Shown here one piece after another: positions 16,837-24,135 of a DNA stretch of 36,110 nucleotides. The stretch's first letter is position 1, and each line of letters starts with the position of its first letter. Source of the DNA: Spirochaetaceae bacterium (lineage in GTDB: Bacteria > Spirochaetota > Spirochaetia > SZUA-6 > DRHE01); contig CP070696.1 in NCBI GenBank assembly GCA_020353535.1, positions 3,723,411 through 3,759,520 of the forward strand, in the 5' to 3' direction. Below the pieces are notes generated by a model. It was given only the letters and a program-made list of their open reading frames with translations, made no database searches and was not told the origin of the DNA. The translations under genes and the position numbers were made by a program.

Positions 16837-17277
16837 CTAATCGGACTTTTGCGGCCAGGCCCTCCACCTGCTCACCTTCTGTTCCAGCAGCTTTTCCACC
16901 TTTTCAACCAGATCTCGCGGTTGGGCCGGTTTGTCGATGAAGTCATCCACCGGCAGATACTCCATGTCGGTCTCAGGTGAGAACTTGAATCCCGGATGGC
17001 GAATATTGACAGCGGTGACCATCAGAATTGGAATGGCGGCCAGATCCTTATCCTGCTTCATCTTCACCGCGTAGTCAAATCCCTTGGCCGTCTCCTGCTT
17101 GCCGAACATCACATCCAGTATGATCAGGTCCGGTTTCGCCTGCTTGGCTTTGGCAAAGCCTTTTTCCGGTTCGGAGGCCGTGAGTACCTTATAGTCCTTC
17201 GCCTGCAGGGTGACCTTCATAACCTCCGCTGCATCCGGATCATCCTCGATAATGAAAATCGTAGCCTTTTTGTTCAT
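16837..17277 (-). CDS. Stand-alone receiver-domain response regulator
   Basis: This 146-residue CheY-like protein has no DNA-binding or enzymatic output domain. Acidic residues E11-D12, the phospho-acceptor D55 (LIILDVMFGK), T88 and K116 (DFIDKP) form the complete phosphorylation site. An insertion-like segment (GKQETAKGFDY) follows D55. The start overlaps the stop of the preceding histidine kinase by 4 nt, so the two are translationally coupled and the kinase is its likely partner. It may act by protein contact or as an intermediate in a relay. It is the last gene of the hydrogenase operon, followed by nifJ. Confidence 0.9.
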   Translation of the reverse strand: MNKKATIFIIEDDPDAAEVMKVTLQAKDYKVLTASEPEKGFAKAKQAKPDLIILDVMFGKQETAKGFDYAVKMKQDKDLAAIPILMVTAVNIRHPGFKFSPETDMEYLPVDDFIDKPAQPRDLVEKVEKLLEQKVSRWRAWPQKSD

Positions 17278-18653
17278 CCGACTCCTCCGTTACTTGGATG
17301 GATACCCACCGGAATAGAGCACAGGAAGGTGCTCCCCGTTCCGGGGGTGCTCTTTACTTCAATGGTTCCCCCATGCATGGTCACGATCTGCTTCACGATG
17401 GCCAGCCCGAGTCCCGTGCTGGAGGCCTCCCGATTTTCCGGAATATCCGCTGAAAAGAAATCCTCATAAAGGTGGGGGAGATCCTCAGCGGTTATCCCGA
17501 TGCCGGTATCCGAGACGCTCAGCTGGAGGGATCCACGGTCGTCTCGAAAATCCAGGTGTACTGTGACTTTCCCTCCACTCGATGTATATTTCACCGCGTT
17601 ATCGAGCAGTTGTCTATACAGTTCTTCAAGACCATATGGATCGACATGTACGGAAGCTCCGGTCGTTTCCTCCGTTAATGTCAGCTCGATGCCCTTCTGG
17701 CCGACCTTTGCATCGAACTCCCTCGTTACCCGTTCAAAAATCTCGCCTGGGGCGACCACCTGATGGCTGACTCCGGTCTCCGCTCGTAAGGTAGAGAGAT
17801 ACAACAGTTCGTTCACATATCGAAGCAGGCTCAAAGACCGCCGTTCCGCTCTAGCCACCATGTCCTCTATGCCCTCGGCCACAGCCCCCAAAAGGCCATC
17901 CAGAACTACCCGCAGGCAGCTCTGGATAGAGGATAACGATCCTTTTATATCATGGGTAACGGTCAGTACATAGCGAGACTTTTCGGTGTCCTTCAACTCC
18001 AAAGTGGCATTGGCGCTCTCCAGGTTCTTGATCGCCGCTTCGAGCTGCCCTTCCCGACGGCGCAGAGTGTTCACAATGCTGGTCGTCATATAGACCGTGA
18101 TGTAGATGGCGGCAACAAATCCAGAGAACAGCCCCACCAGATATCGAACGTTTGTTTCCGGACTTTGGGAAAAGGAATAGGAAAAGAGCGGACCCGCAGG
18201 TACAAATGCCCATAACTCGCCGGCGATGAGCAGACAAAACAGGCATACGGCCAGGGTCGCCTGCATATAGGCTGCCCGGTTGGAAAGCAGGATACTGGCG
18301 ATAACCATATGAAAGATGAAAAACAGGAAGAAGGGATTTGCGATGCCGCCGGAAAAACTGAGGAGGTAGGTCAGTATAAGAAGGTCCAGAGATATCTGGA
18401 CGTTGATGACGAGATTTGCCCGCCGGTGATGCATCTTTCGGAAGTACAGGGCATAGGAGCAGTTTGAAGCCAGCAAAGCTGCATTGCCGAGGTACAGATG
18501 CAGGAACGGCAGATCCAATCGGAGCAGAAAACGGGAGATAGTGATGACGGCAAACAAACCGGCCACGGCGATCCAGCGCAGGAGAATCAGCCACCTGATT
18601 CTCTTACGGAGGTCTTCAATAGGCCTATAGACTCGCGTCTGAGTGGACATCAT
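17274..18653 (-). CDS. Six-TM sensor histidine kinase with RegB/PrrB-like GGxxNPF motif
   Basis: The 459-residue membrane kinase has about six transmembrane helices in residues 20-192, then a short coiled segment (198-228). A HisKA domain follows with His234 (TVTHDIKG), then a HATPase domain with Asn352 (LLDNAVKYT), DTGIGI (382-387) and STGLGLAIV (412-420). Residues 102-108 read GGIANPF. This matches GGxxNPF, the conserved membrane motif through which RegB/PrrB kinases sense quinone redox state. That suggests a redox-sensing input, although the rest of the sensor differs. The ATG overlaps the TGA of the upstream kinase and the stop overlaps the start of the receiver, so all three are made together. 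Confidence 0.92.
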   Translation of the reverse strand: MMSTQTRVYRPIEDLRKRIRWLILLRWIAVAGLFAVITISRFLLRLDLPFLHLYLGNAALLASNCSYALYFRKMHHRRANLVINVQISLDLLILTYLLSFSGGIANPFFLFFIFHMVIASILLSNRAAYMQATLAVCLFCLLIAGELWAFVPAGPLFSYSFSQSPETNVRYLVGLFSGFVAAIYITVYMTTSIVNTLRRREGQLEAAIKNLESANATLELKDTEKSRYVLTVTHDIKGSLSSIQSCLRVVLDGLLGAVAEGIEDMVARAERRSLSLLRYVNELLYLSTLRAETGVSHQVVAPGEIFERVTREFDAKVGQKGIELTLTEETTGASVHVDPYGLEELYRQLLDNAVKYTSSGGKVTVHLDFRDDRGSLQLSVSDTGIGITAEDLPHLYEDFFSADIPENREASSTGLGLAIVKQIVTMHGGTIEVKSTPGTGSTFLCSIPVGIHPSNGGVG

Positions 18654-20092
18654 GCGTCGGGAGACGCTGGTTGTTGCACTCTGTTGAGCAAGATGCGGAA
18701 CGTCGTCCCTTTTCCCCTCTCGCTTTCGAAATCGATCGAGCCGCCGTGCTGCTCGACCATGGCTTTCACAATCGCCAGACCGAGACCTGTACCGATTCTG
18801 GCCATCTCCTTGGCATTGGAGGCTCTAAAAAACTCGCTGAACAGCTCCGACTGCTCTTCCTTTGGGATGCCGATACCGGTGTCGCTGATTTCTACCACCA
18901 CCTGTTCTTTGCTCTCGAACAGGCTCACCGTGACGCGTCCTTCCTCGGGAGTATACTTGATGGCATTCGATAAAAGGTTGGTGATTACCGAAGCCAGACC
19001 TTCCCGGTTTCCCAATACCACCCCGTCCTCTACCCGGTTGTGGAGCTGGAGTTCGATCCGCTTCTCCCTCGCCCTTGTCTCGAAGAAGCGTACGTTATCG
19101 AGCAGCAGGCCCTTGAGATCCACCGTTTCGGGCTTCAGTGTCGAAAGCTCGGCACGCCCCACTGCAAGGATCAGCAGGTCCCCCACGATCTCGGAGAGCA
19201 TCTGCGAGCGGCGATCTATTCTCGACAGCATGTCGATCTGCTTCGTGGACAGCTTTCCCAGGTGCCCCTCCAGGAGGGTACGGGCCATGGACTGAATTGT
19301 GTTCAAGGGCGAACGCAGCTCATGGGAAGCCTGAAACATGAATTTTGTCTTGGTTGCGACGAGGTTTTTCAGATCCTCGTATACCAGAGCATGGGCGATA
19401 GCCAGAGATACCACATCCCCCAGGCTGGCGAGAAGGTTTATCATAGCAGGCGACAACCTTTGCCCCCGCTGCCCGAAGATGCATATGGCTCCCAAGGGCT
19501 TCTCCTCCAGAACGAGGGGCACGCAGATGAGGGATTCGAACTCCTCGTCAACGGAGGGAAAATCCCGCATGTATATATCCCGGACAATCACCGATTCCCG
19601 GGCCATCGAACCTTTCTTGTATATGTCTTCGACGATATCAAGAGCCTGGTCCGACCTGTCCTTGCCAAGGCCGACGATCGTACGGCCTATCATCTTTCCT
19701 GTCTTCGAGCTCAACAGCTTGATGGAGCATCCCTGCACGCCTGTGGCCTCCACGATCACCTTGGCCGCCGAATCGAGAATTTCCTGTAGCTCCAGGGTGC
19801 CCGCCGCCTGTTTGATGGCCTTGCAGAAGGCGTGGAACTGTCTGGCCTGCTCGCGACAGGTTCTGACCCGCGGGGAGTTTAGAAAAAACGCCCGGCTGAC
19901 AGCGACTGCCACAAAGCTTCCCACGAGTACGACGATCACCCGCAGGAGAATTGATACACGATCCTCCAGCAATAATCCTGAAAGTACAAACAGGATCGTA
20001 ATGCAGCCCGCGAGTATAATCGCCCACAGTACGTTATGAAGCTTGGGAGTTCGCGGCTCTCCGGTATGACCGTTCCCGAAAGGTATCTTTAT
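18650..20092 (-). CDS. GAF-domain membrane histidine kinase, non-canonical or uncertain start
   Basis: This sensor kinase has two N-terminal transmembrane helices (about 20-42 and 46-68), a GAF domain (about 85-235, containing FESLICVPLVLEEKPLGAIC) and a HisKA domain with His257 (ASHELRSPL). A HATPase domain follows with NLLSNAIKYTP, DTGIGIP and GTGLGLAIV. No ATG, GTG or usable TTG lies in frame between the end of mnhG and the first helix. The frame stays open to 20401 only by overlapping mnhG, where the translation is unlike any kinase. I place the start at an ATA (20092-20090) overlapping the mnhG stop (ATAA), preceded by GAGGGAGAGGG. A CTG at 20029 is the alternative. The domain call is firm and the start is not. 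It is coupled to the next kinase by ATGA overlap. Confidence 0.82.
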   Translation of the reverse strand: MKIPFGNGHTGEPRTPKLHNVLWAIILAGCITILFVLSGLLLEDRVSILLRVIVVLVGSFVAVAVSRAFFLNSPRVRTCREQARQFHAFCKAIKQAAGTLELQEILDSAAKVIVEATGVQGCSIKLLSSKTGKMIGRTIVGLGKDRSDQALDIVEDIYKKGSMARESVIVRDIYMRDFPSVDEEFESLICVPLVLEEKPLGAICIFGQRGQRLSPAMINLLASLGDVVSLAIAHALVYEDLKNLVATKTKFMFQASHELRSPLNTIQSMARTLLEGHLGKLSTKQIDMLSRIDRRSQMLSEIVGDLLILAVGRAELSTLKPETVDLKGLLLDNVRFFETRAREKRIELQLHNRVEDGVVLGNREGLASVITNLLSNAIKYTPEEGRVTVSLFESKEQVVVEISDTGIGIPKEEQSELFSEFFRASNAKEMARIGTGLGLAIVKAMVEQHGGSIDFESERGKGTTFRILLNRVQQPASPDA

Positions 20093-20424
20093 TTCTTTCC
20101 CTCTCCCTCTTGCTCGTAGATGTCGATCACGCTTTTTTTCCAGAGCTTCACCTTTGACTTGTGAGCACCGCGGGATATGGCGTGGGCCGCCGTAGGGGAA
20201 GTGATGAGGATAAACACCAGACAGAGGATCGCCTTGATCCCCAGAGCGTTGAACCCTGTGTACACCAAGGCTCCAATCAGAAGAAATATCGTTCCGAAGG
20301 TAACGCATTTGGTTCCGGCTTGTAGACGGTTGTAAATGTCGGGAAACCGCAACAGACCCAGACAGCCAAAAAAGTTGAAGGCGATGCCGATCCCGAAACA
20401 CACGATCCCTATGAGCTCATTCAT
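20089..20424 (-). CDS. mnhG: Mrp/Mnh antiporter subunit G (MbhC-like)
   Basis: This small (111-residue) membrane subunit of Mrp-type Na+/H+ antiporters corresponds to MbhC of archaeal membrane-bound hydrogenase. Three hydrophobic segments are visible, with the family pattern LGLLRFPDIYNRLQAGTK between the first two and SPTAAHAISRGAH at the end of the third. The start (GGAAGGGG ribosome-binding site) overlaps mnhF by 8 nt. It is the last antiporter gene, and the GAF kinase frame follows at its stop codon. It is predicted to help build the ion-translocating arm and has no known catalytic residues of its own. Confidence 0.92.
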   Translation of the reverse strand: MNELIGIVCFGIGIAFNFFGCLGLLRFPDIYNRLQAGTKCVTFGTIFLLIGALVYTGFNALGIKAILCLVFILITSPTAAHAISRGAHKSKVKLWKKSVIDIYEQEGEGKK

Positions 20425-20683
20425 CGAATCCCCTCCCTTCCAGATACTTGGCCAGGGCGATCGTACCGATAAAACTGAGCAAAGCCCAGGTGATGGCGAT
20501 GTTCATGTAGAAATCCTTTCCCGTAACCACCGCCATCAAAGCGCAAAAACCCACCACCACGATGCCTAGAATATCGATCGCTACGGTCCTGTCGGGGGCC
20601 GTGGGTCCTCGGCCGATGCGATAGAGGCACATGAAACAGCATAGAAAGAGTACGGCGATATAGACCTGAAAAACCGTTTCCAT
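20417..20683 (-). CDS. mnhF: Mrp/Mnh antiporter subunit F (MbhB-like)
   Basis: The 88-residue, three-helix membrane protein has the MrpF signature: RIGRGPTAPDRTVAIDILGI after TM1, then helices AVVTGKDFYMNIAITWALL and FIGTIALAKYL. It is a structural subunit of the antiporter module. It has an AGAGGAG ribosome-binding site, lies 17 nt after mnhE and overlaps mnhG. Confidence 0.93.
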   Translation of the reverse strand: METVFQVYIAVLFLCCFMCLYRIGRGPTAPDRTVAIDILGIVVVGFCALMAVVTGKDFYMNIAITWALLSFIGTIALAKYLEGRGFDE

Positions 20684-20700
20684 GAATAGACTCCTCTTCC

Positions 20701-21210
20701 CTAGTCGAATATCTTTTCCAACAACGGTTCGAAGCGGGCTACGATCTGCTTGCTCGCTCCTTCCACGTCCGTGTTCTTGATGTTGATCCAGTGGATATAC
20801 AGATAGCCGGAATCGGTAATGTCGACTGACAGCGTTCCCGGCGTCAGGGTAATGGAATTGGCCAGAGCCGTTCTTCCGGATTCACTCTTCAACCTGGTTT
20901 TCACTTTCACGATACCCGGACGAATGGGCATTTTGGGATGGATGACCCGATACACCACGTCGAAGTTGGCGATCAGCATGTAGAAGAACAGCACAGGCAG
21001 ATAACAGAGCGCCCAGAAGTAGCGCACCGGGGCGAACAGCTTGTGAGGGTATTTTGTAAATACTTCAACAAAGAGGATGCTGGCGAGAATCGAAAAAACA
21101 ATCCCGGCAATGAAAATCTGCCAGTCCATAGTCTGAGTTTGGAAGTTGTACGGCCAGGCCAGCAGATACCAGATGACCATGGAAACCAGGAATAGACCTA
21201 TCCTTCTCAT
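20701..21210 (-). CDS. mnhE: Mrp/Mnh antiporter subunit E (MbhA-like)
   Basis: The 169-residue protein has N-terminal hydrophobic helices (about 4-22, 29-50 and 64-85) and a soluble C-terminal domain. The segment NSITLTPGTLSVDI is the MrpE family hallmark. It is an accessory subunit of the Na+/H+ antiporter module. GGGAGGAA precedes the ATG. It lies 15 nt after mnhD in the same operon. Confidence 0.92.
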   Translation of the reverse strand: MRRIGLFLVSMVIWYLLAWPYNFQTQTMDWQIFIAGIVFSILASILFVEVFTKYPHKLFAPVRYFWALCYLPVLFFYMLIANFDVVYRVIHPKMPIRPGIVKVKTRLKSESGRTALANSITLTPGTLSVDITDSGYLYIHWINIKNTDVEGASKQIVARFEPLLEKIFD

Positions 21211-21225
21211 CGCAATAATTCCTCC

Positions 21226-22743
21226 CTACCGCAGTGCCAGTATCGCCTGGGCATACTCCACGCCGTTAGCCAGAGCTCCCACCGCCGGATCCAGGATCAT
21301 CTCCCGGGCAGCGGGGATAAGCAGCAATCCCATCCCCGTACAAAAGACCGCCAATACGACCAGTGCGACCGACATCATGGCCGGGCATTCACGAATCGTC
21401 TTCAGGGCCGCGGGAAGATGCCCCAGAAAGGCGTAGCGCAGCACCTTAATAAAAGAGAGCAAGGTCACAAAGCTCACCAGGATAGTGATGGCCGCCAGCC
21501 AGGGGTATCCAGCTTGAAAGGCGGCGATGACGATGATCAGCTTGCTCCAAAAGCCGTTGAAAGGGGGCACTCCGGCGATCGACAGAGACGCGATCGTGCA
21601 AGTTGCCCTGGTTAATGGCATCTTTTCCAGCAGCCCGCCCATCTCCTTCAGCTGTCTGGTTCCGGTGCTGTACTCGATCGATCCGGATGCCAGAAACAGC
21701 AGAGATTTGAACACAGAGTGATTGGCCAGGTGAAAGATCCCACCCATTATAGCCAGCAGGGCGACGGACTTCTGGCCGCCGCTGGCCAGGATATATCCGC
21801 CCAGCCCGATACCCAGTACCACGTAGCCCATCTGGCTGATGCTGTGATAGGCGAGAAGTCGTTTGAAATCCCACTGACCCACGGCCAGGAACACTCCGAT
21901 GACCATGGACAGGGCGCCCACTGTGATCAGCACCGCGCCGTATACCGGCGTGATCCCAATCACGTTGAACAGCACCCGGGTCAGGGCGTAGATCCCCAGC
22001 GCCTTGATCAGCACCCCGGAGAGCATGGCCGAAATCGGAGCGGGAGCCGAAGGGTGGGCATCGGGGAGCCAGGGGTGGAAGGGAACCAGGGCGGCCTTGA
22101 TTCCGAATCCGACCGTGAAAAAAACCGCCGCCAGTGTAAGGATGGGCGTTCTGGGAGCGCTGCGGATCGCCTGGGATACAGCGGCCATGTTCAGATAGCC
22201 CGTCGCTCCATAGATAAAGGCGATCCCAAACAGAACCAGAGTAGAGCCGATTGAGGCCAGAACGAGGTACTTGAAGGCAGCCTCCAACTCCTCGTGTTCG
22301 CCCCCGAAGGCAACCAGGGCGTAGGAAGCCACCGAGGCTACCTCAAGGAAGACGAAAAGATTGAACATATCCCCGGTCATGGCTACGCCGTTCATACCGG
22401 CCACCATGAGCAGGAACAGGGAGTAGTACTTGTACTTGGCCGTGTAGCGCTCCATATACTGGCTGGAGAACAGGGTTGCTACGAAGCTGATCAGGCAGAT
22501 GATCACCAGCATGAGGTTGCTGAAGCCATCCAGGACCCAGGTGATGCCGATCGGAGCGTTCCAGCCCCCGATGTTGTAGACCTCCCGAACCCGAAACAGC
22601 AGGATCGCACAGATGAGGATCGCCAGAGTGACCAGATTCCCGAGAATGTCCGCCAGAACGCGTACCTTTCTGGCGACCAGGGGGATAAAGAATGCTCCGC
22701 CCAGAGGAATGGCAACGAGCAGTGGAATAAGCAGCGTGTTCAT
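21226..22743 (-). CDS. mnhD: Mrp/Mnh antiporter subunit D (MbhH-like, NuoN/NuoM family)
   Basis: This 505-residue polytopic protein of about 14 helices is one of the two large ion-pumping subunits here. Conserved charged residues expected for proton transfer are visible: Glu in FLEVASVASYALVAFGG (TM5) and Lys in GIKAALVPFHPWLPDAHPSA (TM7). The discontinuous helix sequence SGVLIKALGIYAL follows, then LLAYHSISQMGYVVLG. Its ATG overlaps the mnhC stop (ATGA). Together with the NuoL-like protein (24136-25971) it gives the complex two antiporter-like channels, as in archaeal Mbs/Mbx rather than the single one of Mbh. Confidence 0.94.
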   Translation of the reverse strand: MNTLLIPLLVAIPLGGAFFIPLVARKVRVLADILGNLVTLAILICAILLFRVREVYNIGGWNAPIGITWVLDGFSNLMLVIICLISFVATLFSSQYMERYTAKYKYYSLFLLMVAGMNGVAMTGDMFNLFVFLEVASVASYALVAFGGEHEELEAAFKYLVLASIGSTLVLFGIAFIYGATGYLNMAAVSQAIRSAPRTPILTLAAVFFTVGFGIKAALVPFHPWLPDAHPSAPAPISAMLSGVLIKALGIYALTRVLFNVIGITPVYGAVLITVGALSMVIGVFLAVGQWDFKRLLAYHSISQMGYVVLGIGLGGYILASGGQKSVALLAIMGGIFHLANHSVFKSLLFLASGSIEYSTGTRQLKEMGGLLEKMPLTRATCTIASLSIAGVPPFNGFWSKLIIVIAAFQAGYPWLAAITILVSFVTLLSFIKVLRYAFLGHLPAALKTIRECPAMMSVALVVLAVFCTGMGLLLIPAAREMILDPAVGALANGVEYAQAILALR

Positions 22744-23087
22744 CCCTTCAACCTCCTGATCTCCGAGATGTCAAAGGTCCCGTACTTCTCGTACAGACGG
22801 ACACACAGGGCGATCGCCAGGGTCGTGACACCCAAGCCGATCACGATCGAAGTCACCACCAGGGCTTGGGGTAGGGGATCAACCGAACGTGCCAGGAACT
22901 CCAGAGGATTGGTGGTTCTGTCGACGATCGGCGCAGCCCCGTCTTTACGGTAACCCAGGAGGACGAGAAACAGGTTCACCGCATACTCCATGATGGTCAG
23001 ACCGATCACGATCTTTACTATGTTCTTTTTGGTCAAGGCGCAATAGAGGCCGATGACAAATAGGGCAAAGCACAGGGCGTAAACCAT
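22740..23087 (-). CDS. mnhC: Mrp/Mnh antiporter subunit C (MbhG-like, NuoK family)
   Basis: The 115-residue protein has three transmembrane helices homologous to NuoK. Family landmarks are IVKIVIGLTIMEYAVNLFLV (TM2 with the conserved Glu) and DPLPQALVVTSIVIGLGVT (TM3). The ribosome-binding site is formed by the Glu codons at the end of mnhB. It ends in a 4-nt overlap with mnhD. Confidence 0.93.
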   Translation of the reverse strand: MVYALCFALFVIGLYCALTKKNIVKIVIGLTIMEYAVNLFLVLLGYRKDGAAPIVDRTTNPLEFLARSVDPLPQALVVTSIVIGLGVTTLAIALCVRLYEKYGTFDISEIRRLKG

Positions 23088-23089
23088 TC

Positions 23090-23572
23090 CTACTCCTCCT
23101 CTTCCTCCTGGATCATTTTCTGACTCCCATCTTCAGTCAGGACGATCCTGAGTACGGCGAGTATGACAAATATGAGAAAAAGCGAAGCTGCTACCTTCAA
23201 GCCGATGGCGATGTTGCTGATCGGGATGATCCCCGAGCTCAGCAAGCTAAAATCCGCTCCGGGATACCGATTCTGAAGAAAGTTAGCAAAAAACAGTCCG
23301 CCAGATCCCAGGCCAAACAGGGCAACGACTAGGAACAATAGGGCCCCCGAGCTATCTAGGTGATGGGCGGCTCGCGAGCCCAGGCGACGCAGGGCGAACT
23401 CTTTGCCGTAAGCCAGGGTAAGCAGGATATAGGAACAGGCGATGATCACCCCGCCGGCAAAACCTCCTCCCGGAGCCAGGTGCCCGGTGATGATGATGTA
23501 TATCCCGAACAGAAAGATGAAAACCTTCACCCACCGGGTCACGGTTTTCACGATTACTGTCATTCCCTTCAT
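23090..23572 (-). CDS. mnhB: Mrp/Mnh antiporter subunit B (MbhF-like)
   Basis: The 160-residue membrane protein of about four helices carries the MrpB pattern GIYIIITGHLAPGGGFAGGV in its first third. It ends in a run of Glu residues (QEEEEE). Their GAG/GAA codons form the ribosome-binding site of mnhC. Its ATG overlaps the stop of the MbhD/E-like gene by 4 nt. It is predicted to be part of the ion-translocating arm. Confidence 0.93.
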   Translation of the reverse strand: MKGMTVIVKTVTRWVKVFIFLFGIYIIITGHLAPGGGFAGGVIIACSYILLTLAYGKEFALRRLGSRAAHHLDSSGALLFLVVALFGLGSGGLFFANFLQNRYPGADFSLLSSGIIPISNIAIGLKVAASLFLIFVILAVLRIVLTEDGSQKMIQEEEEE

Positions 23573-24126
23573 TTGTCTTTCCCCCGTTTCGACCAGGCTC
23601 TTCCTCGCAGCACGGCCAAAGCACCGAGAACGGCGGCAAACAATACGGTCGCCTCCCCGAGGGTGTCGTAGGCCCGGTAGTCGAGAAGAATCGAGGTTAC
23701 GATGTTTGCCGATCCGGTCTCTTTCAAGCCGTCGGCGAGATATTTATTGGACGGAGCGGCTTCAACAGCGGCGATGATCGGTGAGCCGAACTCCTTGAGG
23801 CTGCCGAAAGCGTAGTATCCGAACAGGAAGACTCCGATCGTGAGCAGACACACTACCACCAGTGCGGCCCAGTGAATATGACCCTTGGTGGGAATCACAT
23901 CTCTGCCGATGGTTGCCCGGATAAGAAAGATGAGCAGCACCACCTCCACTGCGATCTGCACGATGGCCAGGTCAGGAGCCCGCAGAAACAGGAAGGCGAT
24001 GCTCATGCCGAAGCCGATCGCCCCGAGAGAGATCACCGAGGACAGCAGATTTTTCGTCTCTACCGCAATCAGCGCTCCTATGATCAAAAAAACCAGCAGA
24101 ATCAACAGATACAGTTCTATTCCCAT
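23569..24126 (-). CDS. MbhD/MbhE-like fusion (DUF4040 plus MrpA C-terminal/MrpB N-terminal-like)
   Basis: The 185-residue membrane protein corresponds to the C-terminal part of MrpA. The first half, with LAIVQIAVEVVLLIFLIRA, is the DUF4040/MbhD segment (NuoJ-like). The second half, with ILLDYRAYDTLGEATVLFAA, is MbhE-like. In Pyrococcus these are separate genes and in classical Mrp they belong to MrpA, so this is an intermediate split. The ATG at 24126 is preferred over the TTG at 24132, since GTGAGG then sits 7 nt upstream. Confidence 0.88.
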   Translation of the reverse strand: MGIELYLLILLVFLIIGALIAVETKNLLSSVISLGAIGFGMSIAFLFLRAPDLAIVQIAVEVVLLIFLIRATIGRDVIPTKGHIHWAALVVVCLLTIGVFLFGYYAFGSLKEFGSPIIAAVEAAPSNKYLADGLKETGSANIVTSILLDYRAYDTLGEATVLFAAVLGALAVLRGRAWSKRGKDK

Positions 24127-24135
24127 GATCAAACC

